The notes under the pieces are model-generated. The model was not told the DNA's origin. It saw only the letters and a program-made list of their open reading frames with translations, and searched no databases. A stretch of 64,000 nucleotides of DNA from NCBI GenBank assembly GCA_014323675.1, contig JACONN010000002.1:2462001-2526000 (forward strand), in the 5' to 3' direction. Of this stretch, positions 1 to 8,686 are shown one piece after another. This DNA is from Hormoscilla sp. GM7CHS1pb (GTDB lineage Bacteria > Cyanobacteriota > Cyanobacteriia > Cyanobacteriales > Desertifilaceae). A program made the position numbers and the translations under genes. The stretch's first letter is position 1. Each line of letters starts with the position of its first letter.

Positions 1-156
1 GACATCGCCAACAAAAAGAGTTATAAGGTAGTGATAAACATGTAGTGATGTGATGGCTAGTCTGTCCCAATAGGTGTGGGGATGTGGCATTTTCAATTTT
101 TCGGCTGGGACGTCAATGCCTGAAATATCGTTATTTGACTTGCCGTTGGATGCCAC
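1..156 (-). CDS. Partial unrecognised ORF running off the left edge
   Basis: A reading frame of 52 codons is open from a GTG at 156 to the window edge, with an upstream in-frame TAG about 33 bases before the GTG. The translation contains the stretches VPAEKLKMPHPHTYWDRL and LHVYHYLITLFVGDV, which look protein-like rather than random. I do not recognise the family. The start is uncertain because the region just upstream is a degraded tnpB remnant, so this could be the tail of a gene truncated by mobile-element activity. No function is proposed. Confidence 0.35.
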   Translation of the reverse strand, partial: MASNGKSNNDISGIDVPAEKLKMPHPHTYWDRLAITSLHVYHYLITLFVGDV

Positions 157-189
157 TATTGCGATCTCCGTCTGAGCTTTCTTGTGCTA

Positions 190-647
190 ACATCACTACT
201 TGTGACCCACTACCAGGTTGAGAACAGACTGGTAGTTGCTCATAGGTTCTCAACCAACCCATGACTGGAACTTTAATTTTGAAGTGGTCAAGCTCGATCG
301 CCCCACTCCATCTAGAGTGAAGCTGTCAGCGCGACCTTTCTTTTTGAAACGAGGTGGTTTACTGGTCTTTTTGAATGCCCGTCTCCAAGCCTCAGATAGC
401 TGTCTCAAGGCATATTGCGGGGCACATTTACTTACTTCGTAGTACCAGGGATACTCAGGTTTGACTAAAGCTACTAACCATTTGTGCAGGTCAATTGCTG
501 TCGGAAATTTGATTTTCTCTTCTGGATTATCCCGGTTGTGGTCGAGTATCTGTTTTGTTAGACCCAGTCCCCAATTCCAAGCATGACGTGCTCCTCCCGC
601 GTGTTTTGCTAAGAGAGTTCGTTGCTTGTTGTTTAATTTTAGCTCGG
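190..647 (-). pseudogene. tnpB: TnpB (IS200/IS605 OrfB) N-terminal remnant, frameshifted
   Basis: From 645 down to 250 one frame encodes about 130 residues typical of the N-terminal part of OrfB/TnpB, the RNA-guided nuclease of IS200/IS605-type transposons. It begins ELKLNNKQRTLLAKHAG and continues with ARHAWNWGL and PRFKKKGRADSFTLDG. It ends at a TGA at 252-250. The following expected segment (IKVPVMGWLRTYEQLP) sits in another frame from about 300, so there is a frameshift. The sequence then stops resembling TnpB, and the RuvC-like catalytic half is absent. The 5-prime side abuts the 3-prime end of the group II intron array at 648. The family call is firm; the gene cannot make an active nuclease. 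Confidence 0.7.
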
Positions 648-653
648 ATTAAA

Positions 654-1826
654 CTAAGCAAGACTGTCGCCAGTCCTGCTCGTCTTCAAAACCGGACGTG
701 ATACTTTCGCATCATCCGGCTCCTCAGTCTTCCTATCCCGTTTCCGGGTGCGGCTCCCATTACTGCCATCTGTTCTCGTTTTCTGATGATGACAGTAATC
801 ATGGAGCAGTTGCAGGTTGTCGTACCTGTCCTTGCCGCCTAATGATTTCGGCAGGATATGGTCAACTTCCCACTTGTCTCCGTCTATAAACAACATTCCG
901 CAATGTCTACATTTGCCCTTCTGCTTACCCATGAGCTTGATTACTCTGGGGCTTACCATCGGGCTTTGGCGTAATCTCTTGCTCCAGTACACGAGGTTTC
1001 CGTCCATCGGGCTAGCTGTCCCCTTCACCTTTACGTGCCGCACAATTTCCGTTTCGGAGTGTAAGAGTAGTTTTGCCCCCTTGTTATCCATGAAGTTCCA
1101 CTGTCTGCTGCCTTCAGCCTTCCAGTACTTCTTAGCCACCCATGTGCCTGATTTGTTCGGGTGCCTTCTGCTTGCCCATCTCCACGTTATTTCCCACAGG
1201 TAGTTATCCAGTTCTCCGAATACCTCCTTGCTTACCACCGTCCTGTGGTAATTGCACCATCCCCTTATTATTGGGTTCAGTTTGCTTATCAACGCTGCCT
1301 GTGGCACGGCTTTGTGACTATCTACCACGGTATTCAACTTTTCTTTGTGGGCCTTGATGGATTTGGCGCTGGGTTTTATTAGAGTTTTGAACCCTTTTCC
1401 TGTTCTACCGCTTCGGTTTTTCCCTACCTTGTACTGCCGGATGTTGAATCCTAGGAAATCAAATCCTGGTTCTTCTCTTTCTAAGGTGTGGGCTATTCGT
1501 GTTTTCTCAGGTTTTAATTCTAGTCCAATTCCCCCCAACCACTTGCATATGACTTCCTTTGCTGCCTCAACTACCTTAAGGTCTTTGTGCATTATTACGA
1601 AATCATCTGCATATCGCACTACCCCTAGTTCTCTCTGACTTACTATTCCGTATGGCACAATCTTCCTTACCTCTGTTTCCATGCTATGTAGTGCAATATT
1701 TGCCAGCAGAGGGGATATTACTCCACCCTGTGGCGTTCCTGCATACGTGGGTTGATAGGTGTGCCTGTCCATCACCCCGGCTTTTAACCACTCCCGGATT
1801 CTCTTCCGTATAGGTGTGGCATTAGG
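654..1826 (-). pseudogene. ltrA: Group II intron reverse transcriptase/maturase, C-terminal part
   Basis: The frame encodes the RT palm with TPQGGVISPLLANI and the catalytic YADDF motif, then the maturase X domain (KLNPIIRGWCNYHR), then an HNH endonuclease domain (CRHCGMLF, EVDHILPKSLGGKDRYDN, CHHQKT). It reads on into intron domain V before stopping at 654. The N-terminal RT blocks 0-4 are missing: the frame is open upstream to 1964, but residues before ATPIRKR are read-through of the type 2 intron inserted there. Homing and splicing help would need another complete copy. The HNH domain is complete by eye. Confidence 0.85.
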
Positions 1827-2667
1827 TTGGGGTCGAGCCAGGAATTGCTTCCCAACCCTCCCTTTCAAAACCGGACTTGCAACTTTCATCGCATCCGGCT
1901 CCTGGTTGGTGAGCCGTTGTCTTCGGTAGCCGGTGTTTGGATTGCTCCATTCTGGCCTTATCATCTGGAATTTTGCCCCTTATTTTTGTACCTGCTAAAT
2001 CACGTCAAGCCTCGGGCGGTGAATAACGGGAGAGCTGCGCTCCCATGTTGTTATCCTTTCCTAACGTGGTCCCTCCCTGTGGGTTGAGAACGCAAACTAT
2101 TACCTCGCTTGAACTTTAGCTTCGTATATATGCCATATGGACGTGTCCACTGGCACCGTATCGTTTTAGAGCTACTCTCCTATCCGATCTCTCACCATAT
2201 CCGTCCGACGTTGGCGGCGGTCTGGAATCGCAACACCCCTATTTTGTGGTTAGCTCGGTTCTCGTCCGCGTCCTATCCTGGGCATTACCCCAGGCATTAG
2301 CTTTTTAGGACATCTCTCCCCTGTTGTCTTTCGCTTAACATCTCACTTATCCCCTGGTCGGTTAATCGTCTAATGTAAACGGTTTTGCCGGTCCATGGAT
2401 TGCACAACAGAGGTTATAACGTTCCATGGAATCCATACGATGCTTTTAGGCCCCTGCATTACCCCGGGAGGATTATAGTGATACGGGATAGCCAACTGAA
2501 ACACCCTCATCATCTCTGGGCTTTTACCGGTTCCTTCCGATGTCTTCACCGGTGGTTAACCTTGCCCTATAAGTTGTCAGGACTAATGGAGTCCTGCTAG
2601 TGCTTCCAGTTGTATGGCTTGTGACACGTTACTTTTATCTTGAACCTTTACCCTAAACGAGTCGCAC
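1827..2667 (-). mobile_element. ORF-less type 2 group II intron inside RT sequence
   Basis: The 5-prime end GTGCGACTCG is at 2667. Domain V (GAGCCGGATGCGATGAAAG) and domain VI (ending near CTCGACCCCAAC) are at about 1905-1827, so the element is about 840 nt with no RT gene. The 5-prime flank is RT codons ending ISRL; the 3-prime flank is RT codons starting near N-ATPIRKR. These two flanks are about 175 codons apart in a normal RT and are not contiguous. So the element marks a recombination joint between two differently interrupted introns and is not one clean insertion. The exact 3-prime end is uncertain by about 5 nt. Confidence 0.75.
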
Positions 2668-3839
2668 AGTCTGCTTATCATTGTGGCCTGTGGTGCGGCC
2701 TTATGACTATCTACTACAGCCTTCAACTTTTCTTTGTGGGTCTTGATGGCCTCGGCGCTTGGCTTGATCAGGGTTTTGTATCCTTTGCCTGTTTTTCCAC
2801 TTCTATGTTTGCCTACCTTGTACTGCCGGACGTTGAACCCCAGAAAGTCAAACCCTGGTTCTGGTCCTTCTAAGGTGTGGGCCATTCTGGTCTTTTCAGG
2901 TTTCAGCTCTAACCCTATTCCTGTTAACCACTCACTGATAACTTCCTTCGCTTGCTCAACTACCTCGCGGTCTTTGTGCATCACTACAAAGTCATCAGCG
3001 TATCGCACTACTCCTAGTTCTTTCTGTTTGATTATGTTTGCCGGAACTATCTTTCTCACTTCTGCCTCCATCCCATGCAGTGCAATGTTTGCCAGTAGAG
3101 GGGATATTACTCCGCCCTGTGGCGTTCCTGCATAAGTCGGCTGGTATTCGTTCCGGTCCATCACCCCAGCTTTTAACCATTCCCGGATTTTTCTCCGTAT
3201 TGGTGATGAGTTATTTAATTTTTTCAGTAGTGCTTTGTGGTCTATGCGATCGAAGCATTTTGCAATATCGGCGTCTAACACCCATTTGGGTTTTTGACTA
3301 ACACTAGCGAATATTGCCGCAATCGCATCGTGGCATCCCCTGCCCGGCCTGAACCCGTAGGAGTTTGCCTCAAACACCGCTTCCCATTCGGGTTCTAGCG
3401 CTATCTTGACTAACCCCTGTAGGGCCCTGTCGTATATTGTGGGTATTCCCAGTGGTCGCTTCTCTTCCCTTCCGGGTTTTGGTATCCATACCCTACGGGT
3501 GGGTTTGACCTTCTTCCCATCATTGACTTTAAGCTGCCTTACCAGTGGTTGTCTTTCGGAGGGTTTGAGCGCAATCACGCCGTCCATCCCTGCCGTTTTC
3601 TTCCCTTGGTTTTGTTGGGTAACCTGTCTCACCGCAATCATCTTTGCGGACCATGACCTTGTCAATAAACCCTGGAGCTTGCGTACTAGCTTCCTATTCT
3701 CACTTTGGGCCGCTCTGTAGATGCGCTTTTGAATCTTAAATACATTCCGTTCCAACTTTCGCCAGGGGACTGCATTCCAGTCATATACTTTCCTTTCGGA
3801 TGTACACCGTGACATATGAAATTCTACTAACCTCCACAT
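2668..3839 (-). pseudogene. ltrA: Group II intron reverse transcriptase, N-terminal part
   Basis: About 390 codons run from the ATG at 3839 and carry RT0 (AVPWRKLERNVFKIQKRIY), the AGMDGV region, RVWIPKPGREEKRPLGIPTI, SYGFRPGRGCHDAI, the catalytic DADIAKCFDRID and YADDF. The frame then enters the X domain and is cut at ISRL (2668) by the 5-prime end of a type 2 intron. The last roughly 30 residues of the open frame are translated intron. The segment from SSPIRRKIREW to ISRL is present again, with substitutions, in the 654-1826 piece, so the two RT pieces come from different intron copies. Not functional alone. Confidence 0.85.
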
Positions 3840-4452
3840 TTTGGTTAATCGTGAGGGCGTCAGCTTATCCTATCTATTACGGATAGGCTTGCTTCTCCAC
3901 TCAATCTTTCCCAGTTGTGACCTGCTAATGAATTGCAGATGTTGCGCCTTCGGTGGCTACTCAGCAATCGACCTCACTGAGAGTACGTCAACTGGTTTAC
4001 CTCGTTCCTGTAGATGATTGGTTGTGACCTTAGAGAATGACCTTACGCCGGGTTTATTGTCAGTGCTTGTTGGTCAGTAACTCGACCTGCCAACGACCAT
4101 TATCCTTTCCCTTTTGGGCCAGTGTATAAGCCTTATTCCACTGGTTTCCTGTGACGACGCTGCATCATTTCGCTTTATGCTCCTCATAGTCACTTGCTTG
4201 ACGTTGACCAGTTTAGGCTACCAGTCATTAACGCCTTCTCACCCCGCTTTACGGATTGATGCCATCGCGTCCGGGAGCACCCACCCGGTCGTGTCGCTCC
4301 CGCGCACGACATGGGTGGGTGTCTCCGGACGCGAAGCTACCGTAGGGGCAATGCTTTTACCCCTGCACCTGGGGAGAAGGACTTGCACCTTCATCATCTC
4401 TGAGTTTCGTCAGTCTCCTCTGGTGTTACCTTCGGTGGCTGACTATCCCTTA
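3840..4452 (-). mobile_element. Group II intron 5-prime RNA domains, type 1, lacking the true 5-prime end
   Basis: This is the intron RNA domain I-IV leader of the RT piece that starts at 3839. It begins at TAAGGGATAGTCAGCCACC, the position in domain I where the upstream ORF-deleted intron is inserted (junction TTTAAT/TAAGGG at 4453), so about 115 nt of its 5-prime end are displaced elsewhere. It carries the long palindromic insert (CGTCCGGGAGCACCC and its complement, about 4266-4338) seen in the other type 1 copies. Confidence 0.7.
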
Positions 4453-5275
4453 ATTAAACTAAGCCAGCCCGTCGCCGGGCCGACTCGTCTTCAAAACCGG
4501 ACATGAGACTTTCACCTCATCCGGCTCCTTGGTTTCCCTATCCCGGCTTTTCCGGGTGCGGCCTTCTATACTCGTTGGGCCGCTCTGTAGATACGCTTTT
4601 GCAGCTTGAATACTTCCCGCTCTAGCTTGCGCCAGGGGACCGCATTCCAGTCATATACTTTCCTGTTGGATGTACTCCGTGACATATTGACTGCTACTAA
4701 CCTCCACACTTTTGGTTAACCATGAGGGCGTCAGCTCTATCCCGCCCATTACAGGCGCTCATTTGCTTCTCCACTCAATCTCTCCCAGTTGGGGTGCATC
4801 CCACTTTCGCAAGGGCTGGTTTACCTCGTTCCTGTAGATGATTGGTTGTGACCTTAGAGAATGACCTTACGCCGGGTTTATTGTCAGTGCTTGTTGGTCA
4901 GTAACTCGACCTGCCAACGACCATTATCCTTTCCCTTTTGGGCCAGTGTATAAGCCTTATTCCACTGGTTTCCTGTGACGACGCTGCATCATTTCGCTTT
5001 ATGCTCCTCATAGTCACTTGCTTGACGTTGACCAGTTTAGGCTACCAGTCATTAACGCCTTCTCACCCCGCTTTACGGATTGATGCCATCGCGTCCGGGA
5101 GCACCCACCCTGTCATGTCGCTCCCGCGCATGACATGGGTGGGTGTCTCCGGACGCGAAGCTACCGTAGGGGTGATGCTTTTACCCCTGCACTTAGGGGA
5201 GAGGGACTTGCACCCTCATCATCTCTGAGTTTCGCCAGTTCCTTTTGATGTTTCCACCGGTGACTGACTATCCCT
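4453..5275 (-). mobile_element. ORF-deleted type 1 group II intron, copy A (5-prime truncated)
   Basis: The 3-prime end (domain V-VI, TTTAAT) is at 4453. The RT gene is reduced to its first 38 codons (MSRSTSNRKVYDWNAVPW...IYRAAQRV, about 4683-4565), followed directly by the tail of domain IV, so almost all of the RT is deleted. The 5-prime boundary is the domain I sequence TAAGGGATAGTCAGTCACC, directly after the 3-prime end of copy B. It is nearly identical to copy B but has a different stretch around 4730-4815. Confidence 0.75.
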
Positions 5276-6257
5276 TAATTAAACTAAGCCAGCCCGTCGC
5301 CGGGCCGACTCGTCTTCAAAACCGGACATGAGACTTTCACCTCATCCGGCTCCTTGGTTTCCCTATCCCGGCTTTTCCGGGTGCGGCCTTCTATACTCGT
5401 TGGGCCGCTCTGTAGATACGCTTTTGCAGCTTGAATACTTCCCGCTCTAGCTTGCGCCAGGGGACCGCATTCCAGTCATATACTTTCCTGTTGGATGTAC
5501 TCCGTGACATATTGACTGCTACTAACCTCCACACTTTTGGTTAACCATGAGGGCGTCAGCTTATCCTATCTATTACGGATAGGCTTGCTTCTCCACTCAA
5601 TCTTTCCCAGTTGTGACCTGCTAATGAATTGCAGATGTTGCGCCTTCGGTGGCTACTCAGCAATCGACCTCACTGAGAGTACATCAACTGGTTTACTTCG
5701 TTCCTGTAGATGATTGTTTGCGACCTTAGAGGGTGGCCCTACGCCGGGTTTATTGTCGGTGCTAGTTGGTCAGATAGCTACCTGCCAACGACCTATATCC
5801 TATCCCTTTTGGGCCAGTGTATAAGCCTTATTCCACTGGTTTCCTGTGACGACGCTGCATCATTTCGCTTTATGCTCCTCATAGTCACTTGCTTGACGTT
5901 GACCAGTTTAGGCTACCAGTCATTAACGCCTTCTCACCCCGCTTTACGGATTGATGCCATCGCGTCCGGGAGCACCCACCCTGTCATGTCGCTCCCGCGC
6001 ATGACATGGGTGGGTGTCTCCGGACGCGAAGCTACCGTAGGGGTGATGCTTTTACCCCTGCACTTAGGGGAGAGGGACTTGCACCCTCATCATCTCTGAG
6101 TTTCGCCAGTTCCTTTTGATGTTTCCACCGGTGACTGACTTGACCCTACAAGTTTCAGGACCAATGATATCCTGCATGCGGTCTCGGTCAATAGGCTTGT
6201 GACATGGTCATTGACCCTCCTTGTCCATTCTGGATCTTTACGCTAAACGGGTCGCAC
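5276..6257 (-). mobile_element. ORF-deleted type 1 group II intron, copy B (complete ends)
   Basis: The 5-prime end GTGCGACCCG is at 6257 and the 3-prime TTTAAT at 5276, giving about 982 nt. It has the same internal deletion as copy A and the copy near 49 kb: RT codons 1-38 joined to the end of domain IV. Both intron ends are intact, so it could fold and splice or move if a maturase is supplied in trans. It is inserted in domain I of the outer intron, whose first 111 nt lie at 6258-6368. Confidence 0.8.
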
Positions 6258-6368
6258 CAAGTTATCAGGACTGATGGAATCCTGCATGCGGTCTCGGTTA
6301 ATAGGCTTGTGACATGGTTATTTGACCCTCCTTGTCCATTCTGGACCTTGACGCTAAACGAATCGCAC
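6258..6368 (-). mobile_element. 5-prime end of the outermost group II intron
   Basis: The sequence begins GTGCGATTCGTTTAGCGTC at 6368 and matches the first 111 nt of copy B closely, ending CCTGATAACTTG where copy B starts. It is the separated 5-prime end of an outer intron. The base before it is preceded by ATGTC (6373-6369), a possible start codon of the tnpB fragment that resumes at 647. Confidence 0.8.
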
Positions 6369-6387
6369 GACATATTCTACAATACCA

Positions 6388-7206
6388 TTAAACCATCCTT
6401 TGGGGATGAATTAGCTGATAACCCGCTGCTTTGATCTTCTGATTCGATACCCAGGCATTATACGATCGCTTACTCCTGGCATCCCAGGTAACATTCGGTA
6501 AGCTATGCTTGGCAAATACCCTGTCCAGAAATTCTCTATTGGTCAAATGTTCGTCATCCACTAAGTTGTATATGCCTTCCAATTGCCGATCGTCGGCAAA
6601 GGCGATCGCCCCCACAATATCATCCAAATGAATCCAATTTGTTGCCTCCGTGCCCTTTCCAGGACGAGTCGTACCAGCAGCGCGACGAAATATCTTGATA
6701 ATTTCCCGTCCGGGACCGTAAATTCCCCCCAGGCGGAGAATACAAACCCGCAGGTTTTCCCTTGCTGCTGACAGTAACACCTCCTCCGTATCGCAGAGAA
6801 TTTCGATATTCTCGTTAGCGGGCGCAACAGGTGATGATTCATCTACCCACGCCCCATCTTTGTCCCCGTAAACCCCATAGCTTCCCGTATAAATCACTTG
6901 TCTGACCCTGGGAACTTCCCTCAGCACAGATACGAGAGTTTGGGCCGTTTCTAGGTATGCAGAAGCATACATTTGGCGATTAGCAGCACCCACCGTCACT
7001 AGGACAGTATCCTGCTTTTCTAACACCGATCGCAGCCCGATCGCATCATTTCCTTTGACAACTACCACTCCTTGGGCTACTGCTTCTAATTCTGCCACCA
7101 GATCTGGTGTCGTCGTGGTTACAGTCAGCACATATCCTAACTGATGCCAATAGCGGGCCATTTCTGTCCCTACGTAACCACACCCAATTATTGCAATGTT
7201 CTTCAT
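6388..7206 (-). CDS. NAD-dependent epimerase/dehydratase family (extended SDR) protein
   Basis: The 272-residue protein starts with a Rossmann nucleotide-binding motif (GCGYVG, residues 8-13). It has the SDR active-site region TGSYGVYGD (about 107-115), then LRLGGIYGPGR and WIHLDDIVGAI, as in YeeZ/GalE-like nucleoside-diphosphate-sugar epimerases. The usual YxxxK pair is not clear, so the substrate and even catalysis are uncertain. The start ATG at 7206 gives a classical N-terminus (MKNIAIIG). The stop lies 20 bases upstream of the outer group II intron. It is complete, with no sign of damage. Confidence 0.8.
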   Translation of the reverse strand: MKNIAIIGCGYVGTEMARYWHQLGYVLTVTTTTPDLVAELEAVAQGVVVVKGNDAIGLRSVLEKQDTVLVTVGAANRQMYASAYLETAQTLVSVLREVPRVRQVIYTGSYGVYGDKDGAWVDESSPVAPANENIEILCDTEEVLLSAARENLRVCILRLGGIYGPGREIIKIFRRAAGTTRPGKGTEATNWIHLDDIVGAIAFADDRQLEGIYNLVDDEHLTNREFLDRVFAKHSLPNVTWDARSKRSYNAWVSNQKIKAAGYQLIHPQRMV

Positions 7207-7675
7207 TTGTGAATTGAAAATTGTGAATTGTGAATTGTGAATTGTCGGTTTTTCCCGTTAACCCGCCTCTCGTTTCCGGAGCACCCACCCATGTTGTGCG
7301 CAGGATGCGACACAACCGGGTGGGTGCTCCCGGAAACGACTGGTTCAAACCCCGCGTTACCAGGCGGTCCCCAGGTAACTCGGTATGAGTCGGTTTAAAC
7401 CGACTAAAATCATTTTTCGTTAAGCTTTCATTATCCTCTAAAATTATGGCATTATCTGCTCTATCTTACGCCTATTTTTTCTATTCTTTCTCCCTCCCAC
7501 GGCGAAGCCTGGGAATGCCCGGAACGGTAGGCATCGAAAGTAGAAAGCCACATTCACGATCGGGAGAACCTTCCCGGCGTACTCTCCCAACTGCTTTTTG
7601 CTTTTCCTCTCTATTGACGACGCTAACGAAACCGTTTTGCTCATCTTATATCCGATCCTTTTTAAGATATTGGAA
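7207..7675. other. Intergenic region with a palindromic mini-element
   Basis: No gene is supported. A run of ATTGTGAATT-type direct repeats lies at 7206-7243. A palindromic element lies at 7262-7341: the arms TCGTTTCCGGAGCACCCACC and its complement flank a GC-rich centre. The rest is low-complexity and contains no recognisable coding sequence. Confidence 0.5.
7262..7341. repeat. Palindromic mini-element, TCGTTTCC/GGAAACGA family
   Basis: The outer arms TCGTTTCCGGAGCACCCACC and GGGTGGGTGCTCCCGGAAACGA can pair almost completely, with GTTGTG...CACAAC inner pairing. The same family occurs in moeA, before rpmG, in the IS630 transposase, and (as a CGTCCGG variant) in the group II introns. It has no coding capacity and is probably mobilised in trans. 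Confidence 0.7.
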
Positions 7676-8553
7676 TTAACGCGGACAAGCAGCTGCTTCC
7701 AGATTTCTCCCCTCGGAGTCCCGGAACCCCTCAGATATCCACCCTTCTTGAGGGGATGCGATCGCCACCCAGTTCCGCCCCGTTGGATCTACCCTGTTCT
7801 CGGTGCTTTTGAGTCTGACTATATCTCCTGCAAGCAAGGATCCGATAATATCAGATTCAGTGTTGGGTTGTGCCCGGATATTCAGTCCCCTACCCACACG
7901 TTCCACAAGGTCTGTAACTCGGCGACAGGATCCTGTATTCTCCCCAGGGGGCCGATTGCCTCCCACGCTGCGCGTATTATCGCAGCTTTTCAGGTCCACC
8001 GTCTGGACAAACCCGTTCGCCGGGGAACTAATCGCTATCCAACCATTCTCATTCGTCCCGGCAATGGTAACTTCTTCGTTAGTCAGTATGCTTCTAATTT
8101 TTCGTCCCGAACTGTCAGGTTTGTCGTACAGAAATATCCCCTGTTTGGCAGCCCGGCATTCCCCGATCGGGCTGCATGGTTTCAGGTTTTTTATCTGTAC
8201 GAACCCCTTGATCGGAGAATCGATCGCTATCCATCCATTCATCCCCTCATCTGCCAAGGCGACCTGTTCAGACGGACCCAGACTTCTAATTCTCTGTCCC
8301 GAGGTAGCAGGGGAGTTGTACACAAATATCTCCTCTCTCGCCATCGCGCATTTTCCCGGAAATGCCTGTGCGGTATCCCCTGGGTAGTGCTCAGATGATG
8401 TCCCCCGGGTTTCGCCGTGCGGGAGGGGGACATCAAGGGACCAGGGGATACCGCTACCCTCTGGACTTGACTCAACGCAGTCCCCTGCATGGAGGCGATC
8501 GCCACTATTGTCCAGCAAACCACAGGCTTACTCCAGTCTATGATCTTTTTCAT
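7676..8553 (-). pseudogene. Secreted multi-SH3b domain protein, N-terminus displaced by a palindromic insert
   Basis: The 7676-8369 part encodes three bacterial SH3-like (SH3b) repeats, each with an RxIRSLxxxExVxxA-type strand and GW(I)AI(S/D)SP. The third ends with GLNIRAQPNTESDIIGSL and NWVAIASPQEGWI. SH3b domains usually bind peptidoglycan or act as extracellular ligand-binding modules. A good signal peptide (MKKIIDWSKPVVCWTIVAIA) starts at 8553 but is in a different frame. The two parts are separated by a hairpin insert at 8370-8453. The open frame of the SH3 part starts at 8518 with no export signal. Most likely a secreted protein broken by the insert; an unusual start at 8518 is the alternative. 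Confidence 0.6.
8370..8453. repeat. Palindromic insert (GCGGTATCCCCTGG arms)
   Basis: The arms GCGGTATCCCCTGG and CCAGGGGATACCGC enclose a second hairpin with TGTCCCCC and GGGGGACA. It is not related in sequence to the TCGTTTCC family. It sits between the signal peptide and the first SH3b repeat and accompanies a frame change. Confidence 0.65.
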
Positions 8554-8686
8554 TGCTTTCCCTTCCTCTGCTAACTCAAGTTAAACATTATCTTTCATGC
8601 TTCCCCTCCACTTTAGCTATGATACCATCCTCGTTCCCTGGGGACCGCCTGGGAACGCCATCTCTACCGGGATGGTGGGCGGGGCC

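Larger units (their letters stand above)
648..6368 (-). mobile_element. Composite array of nested and recombined group II introns
   Basis: This whole block reads as group II intron sequence on the minus strand. Intron 5-prime ends of the GTGCGA type lie at 6368, 6257 and 2667. Intron 3-prime ends (domain V starting GAGCCGGATG, then domain VI) lie at about 5276, 4453, 1827 and 648. Two subtypes are present: type 1 ends in GGCTTAGTTTAAT and type 2 ends in a CTCGACCCC-containing domain VI. There are three 5-prime ends against four 3-prime ends, so the array is not a simple set of complete nested introns; at least one end was lost or duplicated by recombination. The reverse transcriptase is present only as two incomplete pieces. 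Group II twintrons and intron-in-intron insertions are known in Thermosynechococcus and Trichodesmium. Confidence 0.85.

Noticed and set aside
4114..6099. Plus-strand ORFs repeated three times and again at 49.5 kb (MGQCISLIPLVSCDD type)
   Set aside because: They are the antisense of the group II intron domain I-III sequence; repetition reflects intron copies, not a gene family.
7598..8398. Plus-strand 266-codon ORF over the SH3b gene
   Set aside because: The minus strand has clear SH3b domain sequence; the plus frame has no recognisable domain and is a shadow.
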